DNA of 6,028 nucleotides from Ardenticatenaceae bacterium (GCA_020634315.1 JACKBV010000064.1:1-6028), one strand, 5' to 3'; shown: positions 1 through 5,993, counted from the first letter of the stretch. Numbers and translations: made by a program. Notes: generated by a model not told the origin, from the letters alone.

Positions 1-930
1 ATAGCCAAGCGTCTGGTGTTCATCCTGAATCACATCCTGCACCATCTTCCACTCCACGCCAAAGGGCGGATTGGACAGCATGTAATCAAACTGTTGATCG
101 GGCAAGCCATCTTCGGAAAAGCTGTTGCCGGGGTAGATGTTCTTGGCATTTTGCCCCTTAATCATCATGTCCGATTTGCAAATGGCGTAACTTTCATCGT
201 TCAATTCCTGCCCGTACACTTCCAGATGGGCGTTGGGGTTCAACTCGCGCAGATACTCCTCGGCCACACTGAGCATGCCGCCCGTGCCGCAGGCCGGGTC
301 ATACAACTTGCGGATGATACCCTTTTGAGTCAGCGCGGCGCTGTCTTCCTGGAAAAGCAGGTTAACCATGAGGCGGATAACTTCGCGCGGGGTGAAATGT
401 TCACCGGCCGTTTCGTTGCTCTGCTCCGAAAAGCGGCGAATCAGCTCCTCAAAGATGTAGCCCATCTCCAGATTGCTAACTTGATCGGGGTGCAAATCGA
501 TGGCGGCAAATTGTTTCACAATCAGGTACAGCAGATTGTGTTTGTCGAGGATGGCGAGCTGCTGCGGCAGTTTGAAGCGCTCGATGAAGATTTCGCGGGC
601 ATCGGCGCTGAAGCCGTTGACCATGTGGTTGATGTTGGCGGTGATGTTGGCGGGGTCGTCGAGCAGTTTGGCGAAGGTGTAGAGGCTGGTATTGTGGAAT
701 TTTTGCTTGCTCGCCATGTTGAGCATCAGTTCGCGCATGGTGTCGTCGATGTTGGCGGGCAGGGTTTTGGTTTGGGCGAGGACGGCTTCTTTGGTCGGTT
801 GCAAAACGCAATCGAGGCGGCGCAGCACGGTGAAGGGGAGGATGACTTTGCCGTAGTCTGATTGTTTGTAACTGCCGCGCAATGTTTCGGCGATGCTCCA
901 AATAAAGGCGATGTGGTTACCGTTGCTCAT
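1..930 (-). CDS. hsdM: Type I restriction-modification DNA methyltransferase subunit M (HsdM), 5' part, truncated by window edge
   Basis: The first 310 codons are present and the frame is still open at base 1. HsdM transfers a methyl group from AdoMet to adenine within a bipartite recognition site and acts with a specificity subunit (HsdS), and with HsdR for cleavage. The N-terminal helical HsdM_N-type domain covers roughly residues 5-145. GEHFTPREV (about 177-184) opens the methyltransferase domain, DPACGTGGM (211-219) is motif I for AdoMet binding, and SNPPFG (286-291) holds the N6-adenine catalytic NPPF. The ATG at 930 has AAGGA six bases upstream (937-941), and the protein starts MSNGNHIAF. 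The usual family length is about 500 residues, so roughly 40% is missing. No hsdS or hsdR is visible; they would have to lie to the left. A long open frame on the opposite strand here is an antisense shadow. The family call is secure; whether the gene is intact cannot be judged. Confidence 0.95.
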   Translation of the reverse strand, partial: MSNGNHIAFIWSIAETLRGSYKQSDYGKVILPFTVLRRLDCVLQPTKEAVLAQTKTLPANIDDTMRELMLNMASKQKFHNTSLYTFAKLLDDPANITANINHMVNGFSADAREIFIERFKLPQQLAILDKHNLLYLIVKQFAAIDLHPDQVSNLEMGYIFEELIRRFSEQSNETAGEHFTPREVIRLMVNLLFQEDSAALTQKGIIRKLYDPACGTGGMLSVAEEYLRELNPNAHLEVYGQELNDESYAICKSDMMIKGQNAKNIYPGNSFSEDGLPDQQFDYMLSNPPFGVEWKMVQDVIQDEHQTLGY

Positions 931-1110
931 AATGGTTCCTTGTCCTGTATTGATGCGATGAGAGAATGAATGCAATTATTAAAATGGGAAAATGCCTGGA
1001 CAGCACGTGCAAGATGGCCTCTCTCTGCCTGACCTCACGCGCACAAGGATAACATAAGAAAAATGGCTCTGCCAGCAAAAAATGTCAGCCGGGGGGAGGA
1101 GAAGTGGCAA
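931..1110. other. Intergenic region between tRNA-Gly terminator and hsdM
   Basis: I see no convincing gene in these 180 bases. They hold the hsdM Shine-Dalgarno (937-941), an 8-base palindrome GCACGTGC (1003-1010), a weak extended -10-like TGTTATCCT on the minus strand (1046-1054) and a short TGGC-AGA-GCCA hairpin (1064-1074) followed on the minus strand by TTTTTCTT. The hsdM promoter is expected here, because a terminator separates hsdM from the tRNA, but no candidate has a good -35 match. Confidence 0.5.
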
Positions 1111-1147
1111 ATAAAAACGGCCGTTTCCTGTGGGGGAAACGGCCGTT
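1111..1147 (-). terminator. Rho-independent terminator of the tRNA-Gly transcript
   Basis: The arms at 1116-1128 and 1135-1147 are perfectly complementary over 13 bp (minus-strand arms AACGGCCGTTTCC and GGAAACGGCCGTT) around a 6-base loop. On the minus strand the stem runs directly into TTTTTAT (1117-1111), the expected U tract, and it lies 21 bases beyond the tRNA 3' end. There is no T tract on the plus-strand side, so it terminates minus-strand transcripts. It may also stop fbp read-through, since no terminator is visible between fbp and the tRNA. Each arm carries the 10-base self-complementary word AACGGCCGTT. Confidence 0.92.
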
Positions 1148-1168
1148 AATCATGTTATATCCTAACAA

Positions 1169-1239
1169 AGCGGCTAACGGGACTCGAACCCGTGATAACA
1201 GCTTGGGAAGCTGCTGTGATACCACTTCACCATAGCCGC
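1169..1239 (-). tRNA. tRNA-Gly, anticodon CCC
   Basis: A full cloverleaf can be drawn by eye over 71 bases. The acceptor stem is GCGGCTA/TAGCCGC (1233-1239 with 1170-1176), the D stem GTGA/TCAC with loop AGTGGTA, the anticodon stem GCAGC/GCTGT with one G-U pair, the loop TTCCCAA with CCC at 1205-1207, a 4-base variable loop, and the T arm ACGGG-TTCGAGT-CCCGT. The discriminator base is U, as usual for bacterial tRNA-Gly. CCA is not encoded (TTG follows), so it must be added by the CCA-adding enzyme. It reads GGG codons. It has its own promoter about 11 bases upstream and its own terminator, so it is probably a single-gene unit. Confidence 0.96.
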
Positions 1240-1249
1240 AACTGCTCAA

Positions 1250-1277
1250 ATTATAGCCATGTCCGACATCAAGTCAA
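1250..1277 (-). promoter_or_regulatory. Sigma70-type promoter of tRNA-Gly
   Basis: On the minus strand, TTGACT (1272-1277) matches the -35 consensus at five of six bases. TATAAT (1250-1255) is a perfect -10, and the spacer is 16 bases. The -10 ends 10 bases before the tRNA 5' end, so the predicted start at about 1243 gives a leader of only a few bases, as expected for a tRNA unit. The -35 lies about 20 bases past the fbp stop codon. Confidence 0.85.
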
Positions 1278-1297
1278 ATGCCACTGCGGCACATTCT

Positions 1298-2314
1298 TTA
1301 CAAACGGATTGGCTGTTCCTTGCGCACAAATGCTTCCACCTTCTCCACCAGCGAACGATTCCCAATAAACACCGGCACACGTTGGTGAAGTTCAGTCGGC
1401 GTCATATCAAGAATAGCCTCCCGACCCGTAGAAGCATACCCCCCCGCCTGATCAATCAAAAATGCCAACGGCCCCGCCTCATACAGCAGGCGAATCTTAC
1501 CATCAGGCTTTTGCTTTTCCGCAGGATACATATAAATGCCACCGCGCAGCAAATTACGATGAAAATCAGCCACTAACGAGCCAATATAACGCCCAGACAA
1601 CGATGGCGCCGCTATATCGCCAACACCGGCATACCCTTGCAGCCACCGCATATAAGATTGAATCTCCGGCTCCCAGCGATTAAAGTAGGCATCATTCACA
1701 CTGTAATAAGCGGGCGGCTCTGGCAAACGCATCAATTCATGAGACAGAAGAAACTCGCCCAATTCAGGATCGAGCGTGAACCCATGAACACCTTGCCCCG
1801 TGCTGTAAACCATCATCGTGCTGGAGCCATACAAAATATAACCGGCCGCGACCAGATCACGCGGAGGTTGCAGCACATCTTCCTTGCGCCCGCGCAGCTC
1901 CCATTCCTTGTACCGATAAACACCAAATATAGTACCGATACTCACATTCACATCAATATTGGACGATCCGTCTAAAGGATCATACACAAGGGCATATCGC
2001 CCTTTCTCATATTGATCCGGAATGTGCAAAACATTGTCTTGCTCTTCGGAAGCCATCACACACAGCCGTCCGGGGTGATCGCAGATACGGAAAATCGTTT
2101 GATCCGCAAACACATCTAACTTCTGCTGCTCTTCGCCCTGAATATTGACAGCACCAGCCCGCCCCAAAATATCTTGTAACCCAGCACGGTTGGTTTTGTG
2201 TGAAATGATTTTTGCCGCCAGGGCAATGTCATAAAGCAGATTGGTTAAATCCCCTTTGGCATATTCTGGTTGATTGTCAAAGATAAAACGTTCAATTGTG
2301 ACAAGTTTTGACAT
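1298..2314 (-). CDS. fbp: Class I fructose-1,6-bisphosphatase
   Basis: This enzyme hydrolyses fructose 1,6-bisphosphate to fructose 6-phosphate and phosphate, the cytosolic gluconeogenic step, using Mg2+. At 338 residues it is normal family length. Metal-site and catalytic motifs are in order: ASEE (88-91), DPLDGSSN (112-119, with the two metal-binding Asp), YSVN (204-207), RYIGSLVADFHR (242-253, substrate phosphate site), and KIRLLYEAGPLAF (273-285), whose Lys/Arg/Glu correspond to active-site residues of the class I family. I chose the ATG at 2314 because AAGGAG (2323-2328) sits eight bases upstream; a GTG three codons earlier overlaps that AAGGAG and cannot use it. The gene lies 59 bases after cdsA with no visible promoter between, so co-transcription with the upstream cluster is likely but unproven. 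No terminator follows; the tRNA-Gly promoter begins about 20 bases beyond the stop. Confidence 0.97.
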   Translation of the reverse strand: MSKLVTIERFIFDNQPEYAKGDLTNLLYDIALAAKIISHKTNRAGLQDILGRAGAVNIQGEEQQKLDVFADQTIFRICDHPGRLCVMASEEQDNVLHIPDQYEKGRYALVYDPLDGSSNIDVNVSIGTIFGVYRYKEWELRGRKEDVLQPPRDLVAAGYILYGSSTMMVYSTGQGVHGFTLDPELGEFLLSHELMRLPEPPAYYSVNDAYFNRWEPEIQSYMRWLQGYAGVGDIAAPSLSGRYIGSLVADFHRNLLRGGIYMYPAEKQKPDGKIRLLYEAGPLAFLIDQAGGYASTGREAILDMTPTELHQRVPVFIGNRSLVEKVEAFVRKEQPIRL

Positions 2315-2322
2315 GGCTTGCA

Positions 2323-2328
2323 CTCCTT
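2323..2328 (-). promoter_or_regulatory. Shine-Dalgarno site of fbp (decides the start)
   Basis: AAGGAG on the minus strand lies eight bases before the ATG at 2314. It overlaps the alternative GTG at 2323, which excludes that longer start. Confidence 0.88.
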
Positions 2329-2373
2329 CATAGTAGGTTTGTGGGAATTGGGAATGGGTTCATGGCAGTTTTA

Positions 2374-3189
2374 TCAACTGACATATAAAGCAAGGTAATA
2401 GGCAAATGTTACGGACCAGACCAGGGAGTCAATTCGATCTAAAGCACCACCGTGCTCCCCAAAAATACGCCCTGAATCTTTGACGCCAGCCTCTCGTTTG
2501 AGCAGCGAAATACCTAAATCGCCAGCCGGGCTGACAACAGAAACGATCAGCCCTAACACAAGGGCAGGGATCAATGGCAAACCAAGGTAATTGGCGATGG
2601 CAATGGTCAGCAAAGTACCTAAAACAATGCCGCCAATATATCCTTCAATCGTTTTGTTGGGGCTGAGGCGGGGCGACAATTGATGGCGGCCCAGCAAAAT
2701 TTTCCCGGCGATGAACTTACCCACCAAATATGCACCAGAATCGGCAATCCAGGTACTTAGCATGGCGAGCATTGTCCACTGCCAGGGCATGACAGGCAAA
2801 GTGCGCAAACGCAAAAAATGACTGCCAATCCAGCCGATGAGAATGACGCCTCCCATCATCGCTGCCCAATCCATTGCCACAATTTGACTGAGGCGACGCT
2901 CGTACAACCACAAGGCGTAGCACATCACCACAAGCAAACTGGCGACAAGCACCACATTGGTGTCGAGAAGATCAGGCCATTGCCCTGTTACAGCCAAAAG
3001 AGCCACGAGTGGCAGTAACAGCCACTGTGATGTGTGTCTCCCTAACTGCTGCATCAGGTAATGATATTCAAGGGCGGCGAGGATGAGAATGGCCGTTATC
3101 GGGATAAAATAATACCATCCCCCCAAATAAATCACATACAAGGCCAGTGGGCCTAGTGTAAATGTAACAAGGGCACGTTGTAGAAACAT
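2374..3189 (-). CDS. cdsA: Phosphatidate cytidylyltransferase (CDP-diacylglycerol synthase)
   Basis: CdsA condenses phosphatidic acid with CTP to CDP-diacylglycerol, the precursor of bacterial phospholipids, in the cytoplasmic membrane. The 271-residue protein is very hydrophobic, with about eight likely membrane segments (for example about 9-25, 27-43, 56-69, 78-95, 112-125, 137-158, 184-200, 204-222). Conserved parts include WIADSGAY (147-154), LSPNKTIEG (175-183), and the C-terminal family signature at 228-254, starting SLLKR and containing KDSG, EHGG and DRID. Ala follows HGG where the signature usually has a bulky aliphatic residue. The gene ends with tandem stops TGA-TAA. It starts 21 bases after uppS stops, in the same frame, and no Shine-Dalgarno is visible before the ATG at 3189, so start efficiency may depend on coupling to uppS. 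The neighbourhood of uppS and pyrH fits the common bacterial arrangement. Function is secure; the start is slightly uncertain. Confidence 0.95.
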   Translation of the reverse strand: MFLQRALVTFTLGPLALYVIYLGGWYYFIPITAILILAALEYHYLMQQLGRHTSQWLLLPLVALLAVTGQWPDLLDTNVVLVASLLVVMCYALWLYERRLSQIVAMDWAAMMGGVILIGWIGSHFLRLRTLPVMPWQWTMLAMLSTWIADSGAYLVGKFIAGKILLGRHQLSPRLSPNKTIEGYIGGIVLGTLLTIAIANYLGLPLIPALVLGLIVSVVSPAGDLGISLLKREAGVKDSGRIFGEHGGALDRIDSLVWSVTFAYYLALYVS

Positions 3190-3210
3190 AGGGACGTATT
3201 GGGTGGTTAC

Positions 3211-3948
3211 TTACTCTTCTGACACAAGACCGAACCGCCGTTCGCGTTGATTATAGGCGACAATCGCCTTGTACAACTCTTCGCGGTCGAAATCAGGCCA
3301 AAAAGCAGGTGTGGGGTAATATTCGGCATAGGCAGCTTGCCAGATCAAGAAATTGCTAATGCGCAATTCACCACTGGTACGAACGACAATGTCGGGGTCT
3401 GGCAAACCGGCCGTAAACAGGTATGAGCTAAACAGTTCCTCCGTCAGATCATCAGGAGAAAGGCCATCGGCCAGCATCTGGCGCACAGCATGCAAAATCT
3501 CTGCGCGGCCTCCGTAATTGAAGGCCACATTTAAGATAAGCCGATCATTTTCTTTGGTCATTTCCAGGGCACGGCGTACTTTTGCTTGTAAGGTTGGATC
3601 GACGCCTGCCAGGTCGCCTAAATGGTGCAGACAGACTCCTTGTGCATGCAAATCGTAAATTTCCTGGTCGAGAACGCGGGCAAAGATTTTCATCAGGCCG
3701 CGCACTTCGCTTTCGGGGCGCCCCCAATTTTCTGTGGAAAATGCGTAGATTGTTAAAATCTTGATGCCGAATTCGACGCAGGCACTCACAATACGACGCA
3801 GGTTTTCTGCACCAGCACGATGGCCAGCCTGGCGCGGCAAACCGCGCTGCCGCGCCCAACGGCCGTTTCCATCCATAATAATGGCGACATGCGTTGGAAT
3901 CGTGTATGAAGTCAAGTCAAATGACTGCTGCTGCTTGTGCGCCATCAT
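3211..3948 (-). CDS. uppS: Isoprenyl transferase (undecaprenyl diphosphate synthase type, cis-prenyltransferase)
   Basis: UppS extends farnesyl diphosphate with isopentenyl diphosphate in cis to the long-chain (usually C55) diphosphate that becomes the lipid carrier for peptidoglycan and other envelope polymers. At 245 residues it has family length. Hallmarks in order are HVAIIMDGNGRWA (20-32, with the metal-binding catalytic Asp26), GHRAGAENLRR (42-52), YAFSTENW (68-75), NYGGRAEI (144-151), DIVVRTSGE (186-194), and RISNFLIWQ through WPDF (196-220). The sequence alone does not fix product chain length. The start is one of two adjacent ATGs (3948 or 3945); a weak GGAAG (3957-3961) inside the end of frr lies eight bases from the first. 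Only three bases separate the frr stop from this start, which points to translational coupling. Confidence 0.97.
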   Translation of the reverse strand: MMAHKQQQSFDLTSYTIPTHVAIIMDGNGRWARQRGLPRQAGHRAGAENLRRIVSACVEFGIKILTIYAFSTENWGRPESEVRGLMKIFARVLDQEIYDLHAQGVCLHHLGDLAGVDPTLQAKVRRALEMTKENDRLILNVAFNYGGRAEILHAVRQMLADGLSPDDLTEELFSSYLFTAGLPDPDIVVRTSGELRISNFLIWQAAYAEYYPTPAFWPDFDREELYKAIVAYNQRERRFGLVSEE

Positions 3949-3951
3949 GGG

Positions 3952-4509
3952 TTAGACTTCCATAATCTCAGCTTCTTTGCGCTTGCCTGTTTCATCAATC
4001 AAAGAAACATATTTGTCTGTCAGTTCTTGTAAATCATCCTGACCGACATGAAAGTCATCCTCCGAAATCATTTTTTCTTTTTCAAACTCACGCAAATCAT
4101 TCAGCGTATCACGACGCACATTGCGCACGGCCACTTTTGCTTCTTCAACCCGCTTGCCGACTAACTTATTCAAGTCCCGGCGGCGCTCTTCAGTTAGAGG
4201 TGGGATGTTGAGACGAATGACCTTGCCATCATTATTTGGCATGATGCCCAGGTCAGATTTCATAATGGCACGTTCAATAGCACTTAAAGATTTGGTGTCA
4301 TACGGCCGTACTGCCAATTGGCGTGGCTCTGGCACAGAAATAACAGCCATTTGCTGCAACTGTAGTTCAACACCATACTGCTCAATCACCAATTTTTCGA
4401 TGAGGTGGGGAGAGGCGCGTCCGGTGCGATAGCCAGACAGGTCTCCTTCAAGAGAGGTAACAGCGCCTTTCATCCGGCCTTCGGCCTCTTGTAGCAATTC
4501 GCGAATCAT
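3952..4509 (-). CDS. frr: Ribosome recycling factor
   Basis: RRF splits the post-termination ribosome together with EF-G in the cytosol. From the ATG at 4509 the protein is 185 residues, the same as the E. coli factor. A perfect GGAGG (4515-4519) lies five bases upstream of that ATG. A longer frame opening at a TTG (4563) would add 18 residues lacking family resemblance and is rejected. Conserved features are GYRTGRASP (26-34), the ISVPEPR hinge-side strand (57-63), RLNIPPLTEERR (99-110) and VAVRNVRRD (127-135), followed by the long charged C-terminal helix. The 87-base gap after pyrH is AT-rich and may fold. The next gene, uppS, follows by three bases. Confidence 0.97.
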   Translation of the reverse strand: MIRELLQEAEGRMKGAVTSLEGDLSGYRTGRASPHLIEKLVIEQYGVELQLQQMAVISVPEPRQLAVRPYDTKSLSAIERAIMKSDLGIMPNNDGKVIRLNIPPLTEERRRDLNKLVGKRVEEAKVAVRNVRRDTLNDLREFEKEKMISEDDFHVGQDDLQELTDKYVSLIDETGKRKEAEIMEV

Positions 4510-4596
4510 GTGAGCCTCCGTAGAATAATAATTACGTGCAAAAAAATGAATAATTAAGGCCAATCACCCTTTGCACTCACAATCAATGCGACTTAA
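4510..4596 (-). other. AT-rich frr leader with two interleaved inverted repeats
   Basis: On the minus strand ATAATTAAG (4592-4600) pairs with CTTAATTAT (4550-4558), and GTGCAAA (4570-4576) pairs with TTTGCAC (4536-4542). The order arm A, arm B, arm A', arm B' is that of an H-type pseudoknot or of two mutually exclusive stems. A run of seven T on the minus strand (4540-4546) lies just after the first stem, so a weak terminator or attenuator is also conceivable. A TATAAT at 4596-4601 overlaps the pyrH stop but has no good -35. The GGAGG for frr is at 4515-4519. The repeats are seen directly; any function is inference. Confidence 0.35.
4515..4519 (-). promoter_or_regulatory. Shine-Dalgarno site of frr (decides the start)
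   Basis: GGAGG on the minus strand lies five bases before the ATG at 4509. It gives the canonical 185-residue protein and excludes the upstream TTG at 4563. Confidence 0.92.
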
Positions 4597-5316
4597 TTAT
4601 ACATTACAAATAGTGGTTCCGATGGTTTCGCCTAAAATCAATCGCTTGACGCTATCTTGCTGCCAGAAATTTAGCACCACGATAGGCATATCATTTTCCA
4701 TGCAAAGGGAAACGGCCGTACTGTCCATCACCCGCAGCCGCGAATTCAAGAAATCAATATACGAGATCTGATCATAGCGGCGTGCATTCGGATTCTTCAT
4801 CGGATCTGAATCATAAATGGCATCAACCTTCGTCGCCTTAATCAAGACATCCGCATTGATCTCCATCGCCCGCAAAGCGCCGGCTGTATCCGTTGTAAAG
4901 AAAGGATTCCCCGTTCCCCCGCCAAAAATCACCACACGCCCTTTATCCAGATGGCGAATTGCACGCAAACGGATATACGGCTCAGCCACCGTGCGCATCT
5001 CAATCGCCGTCTGCACACGCGTCATAATCCCAGTGCGCTCCAGCGCATCTTGCAGCGCCAACGCATTCATCGCTGTGGCAATCATACCCATGTGATCGGC
5101 CGTGGAACGATCCATGCCCTGATTCATCCCAACTGAACCACGCCACAAATTACCGCCGCCAATCACAATCGCAACTTGCACACCCAGGTCATAAACACTT
5201 TTCACAATCTCGGCAACTTCCGCTGCACGTTGCGGATCAATACCAAAACCATCAGGGCCAGCGAGCGCTTCGCCACCCATTTTCAAGAGAATACGTTTAT
5301 AAATAGGGTCTGTCAT
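4597..5316 (-). CDS. pyrH: Uridylate kinase (UMP kinase, amino acid kinase family)
   Basis: PyrH phosphorylates UMP to UDP with ATP, the first committed step from UMP to UTP and CTP; the bacterial enzyme is a cytosolic hexamer. It is 239 residues from the ATG at 5316, normal length. Motifs are ILLKMGGEAL (9-18; the N-terminal phosphate loop, with Gly where many homologues have Ser), GGGNLWRG (53-60), DRSTADHMGMIATAMNALAL (69-88), FGGGTGNPFFTTDTA (131-145), KATKVDAIYDSDP (160-172), and MDSTAVSLC (197-205). AAGGGAG (5327-5333) lies ten bases upstream of the chosen start. An ATG at 5361 would add 15 residues, but it lies inside a hairpin and has no ribosome site. The gene follows tsf by 77 bases containing a terminator-like hairpin, so its expression may be lower than, or separate from, that of tsf. 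Confidence 0.97.
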   Translation of the reverse strand: MTDPIYKRILLKMGGEALAGPDGFGIDPQRAAEVAEIVKSVYDLGVQVAIVIGGGNLWRGSVGMNQGMDRSTADHMGMIATAMNALALQDALERTGIMTRVQTAIEMRTVAEPYIRLRAIRHLDKGRVVIFGGGTGNPFFTTDTAGALRAMEINADVLIKATKVDAIYDSDPMKNPNARRYDQISYIDFLNSRLRVMDSTAVSLCMENDMPIVVLNFWQQDSVKRLILGETIGTTICNV

Positions 5317-5326
5317 GGAACTTGGA

Positions 5327-5333
5327 CTCCCTT
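5327..5333 (-). promoter_or_regulatory. Shine-Dalgarno site of pyrH (supports the 5316 start)
   Basis: AAGGGAG on the minus strand lies ten bases before the ATG at 5316. Spacing is slightly long but acceptable, and there is no comparable site before the ATG at 5361. Confidence 0.7.
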
Positions 5334-5344
5334 GGCAAATTAGG

Positions 5345-5377
5345 AAAATAAGAGCGTCCATTTAGGGGACGCTCTTA
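5345..5377 (-). terminator. Intrinsic terminator or attenuator between tsf and pyrH
   Basis: The arms TAAGAGCGTCC (5349-5359) and GGACGCTCTTA (5367-5377) are perfectly complementary over 11 bp with a 7-base loop. On the minus strand the stem is followed by TTTT (5348-5345), and the outer stem itself ends TTA, giving a broken U-rich tail. It lies about 17 bases after the tsf stop. Seven A on the plus strand (5378-5384) adjoin the other side but give no U tract for plus-strand transcripts. Since pyrH follows with no clear promoter, partial termination that lowers pyrH relative to tsf is the likeliest role. Confidence 0.7.
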
Positions 5378-5393
5378 AAAAAATTAGCTAACT

Positions 5394-5993
5394 TTAGAGG
5401 GGTTCGCCTAATTCATAACGAGCGAAACGGCGTATAATGATGTTTTCGCCCGTTGTACGGATGGCGTCGGTAATCATATCTTGAATCTTAACCTTCTCAT
5501 CCTTCACAAAAGGCTGTTCTAATAAGACCAATTCTTCATAGAATTTGCTCATCCGCCCTTCAACGATCTTATCCACAATTTGCTGTGGCTTCCCTTCTGC
5601 CAGCGCCTGCTCTTTCAATACATTGATTTCGCGATCCAGTTCCTCTTGCGAAACTTCCTCGCGGTTAATGTAACGTGGACTCATTGCCGCAATGTGCAAT
5701 GCCAAATCGTGCGCCAATTCCTGGAACTTTTCATTGCGTGCCACAAAGTCGGTCTCACAATTCAGCTCCAAAATAACGCCAACACGATTTCCTGGATGCG
5801 CATACAGTTCAACGATGCCTTCTTTAGCAGCCCGGTCGGCACGTTTCGCCGCGCGTGCAGCACCCTTCGCACGCAGAGCATCCACTGCCACATCAAAATC
5901 CCCGTTAGCCGCTTCCAAAGCCTTCTTCGCTTCTAAAACGCCAGCGCCTGTCGCCTCGCGTAAATTCTTCACCATTTCAGTTGTAATTTTCAT
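5394..5993 (-). CDS. tsf: Translation elongation factor Ts (short form)
   Basis: EF-Ts is the nucleotide exchange factor that releases GDP from EF-Tu in the cytosol. At 199 residues it is the short form, like the Thermus type (about 196), and lacks much of the region that makes the E. coli protein about 283 residues. The N-terminal UBA-like domain spans about 1-40 (MVKNLREATGAGVLEAKKAL). The core contains KEGIVELYAH (57-66) and the EF-Tu-contacting ETDFVARN (80-87), and the C-terminal strand includes GENIIIRRF (182-190). An Ala/Arg/Lys-rich linker at 41-57 joins the domains. The ATG at 5993 has AAGGAG at 6005-6010, 11 bases upstream, slightly far. rpsB is the usual upstream neighbour but lies outside the window. 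The remaining bases to the edge show nothing more than this leader. Confidence 0.97.
   Translation of the reverse strand: MKITTEMVKNLREATGAGVLEAKKALEAANGDFDVAVDALRAKGAARAAKRADRAAKEGIVELYAHPGNRVGVILELNCETDFVARNEKFQELAHDLALHIAAMSPRYINREEVSQEELDREINVLKEQALAEGKPQQIVDKIVEGRMSKFYEELVLLEQPFVKDEKVKIQDMITDAIRTTGENIIIRRFARYELGEPL

Noticed and set aside
16..861. Long plus-strand open frame of 281 codons
   Set aside because: It lies antisense to hsdM, whose minus-strand frame has unmistakable motifs (DPACGTGG, NPPF). The plus-strand protein resembles no family I know and is a mirror-frame shadow.
1046..1074. Extended -10-like TGTTATCCT and a TGGC-AGA-GCCA mini-hairpin before hsdM
   Set aside because: The -35 match is poor and the hairpin stem is only 4 bp, so neither a promoter nor a second terminator can be supported.
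1104..1235. Short plus-strand frame starting at GTG after a GGAGGAGAA-like site, crossing the terminator and the tRNA
   Set aside because: It is antisense to a convincing tRNA and terminator, and its NGTRTRDN-like stretch is the typical false peptide from reverse-read tRNA genes.
4510..4563. Upstream TTG that would extend RRF by 18 residues
   Set aside because: The ATG at 4509 has a perfect GGAGG and gives the canonical 185-residue length.
4596..4601. Perfect TATAAT at the end of pyrH as an frr promoter
   Set aside because: No recognisable -35 element exists at 16-18 bases upstream, and the region is AT-rich, so a chance match is likely.
5317..5361. Upstream ATG that would extend PyrH by 15 residues
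   Set aside because: It lies inside the tsf-pyrH hairpin, has no ribosome site, and adds residues not expected in the family.
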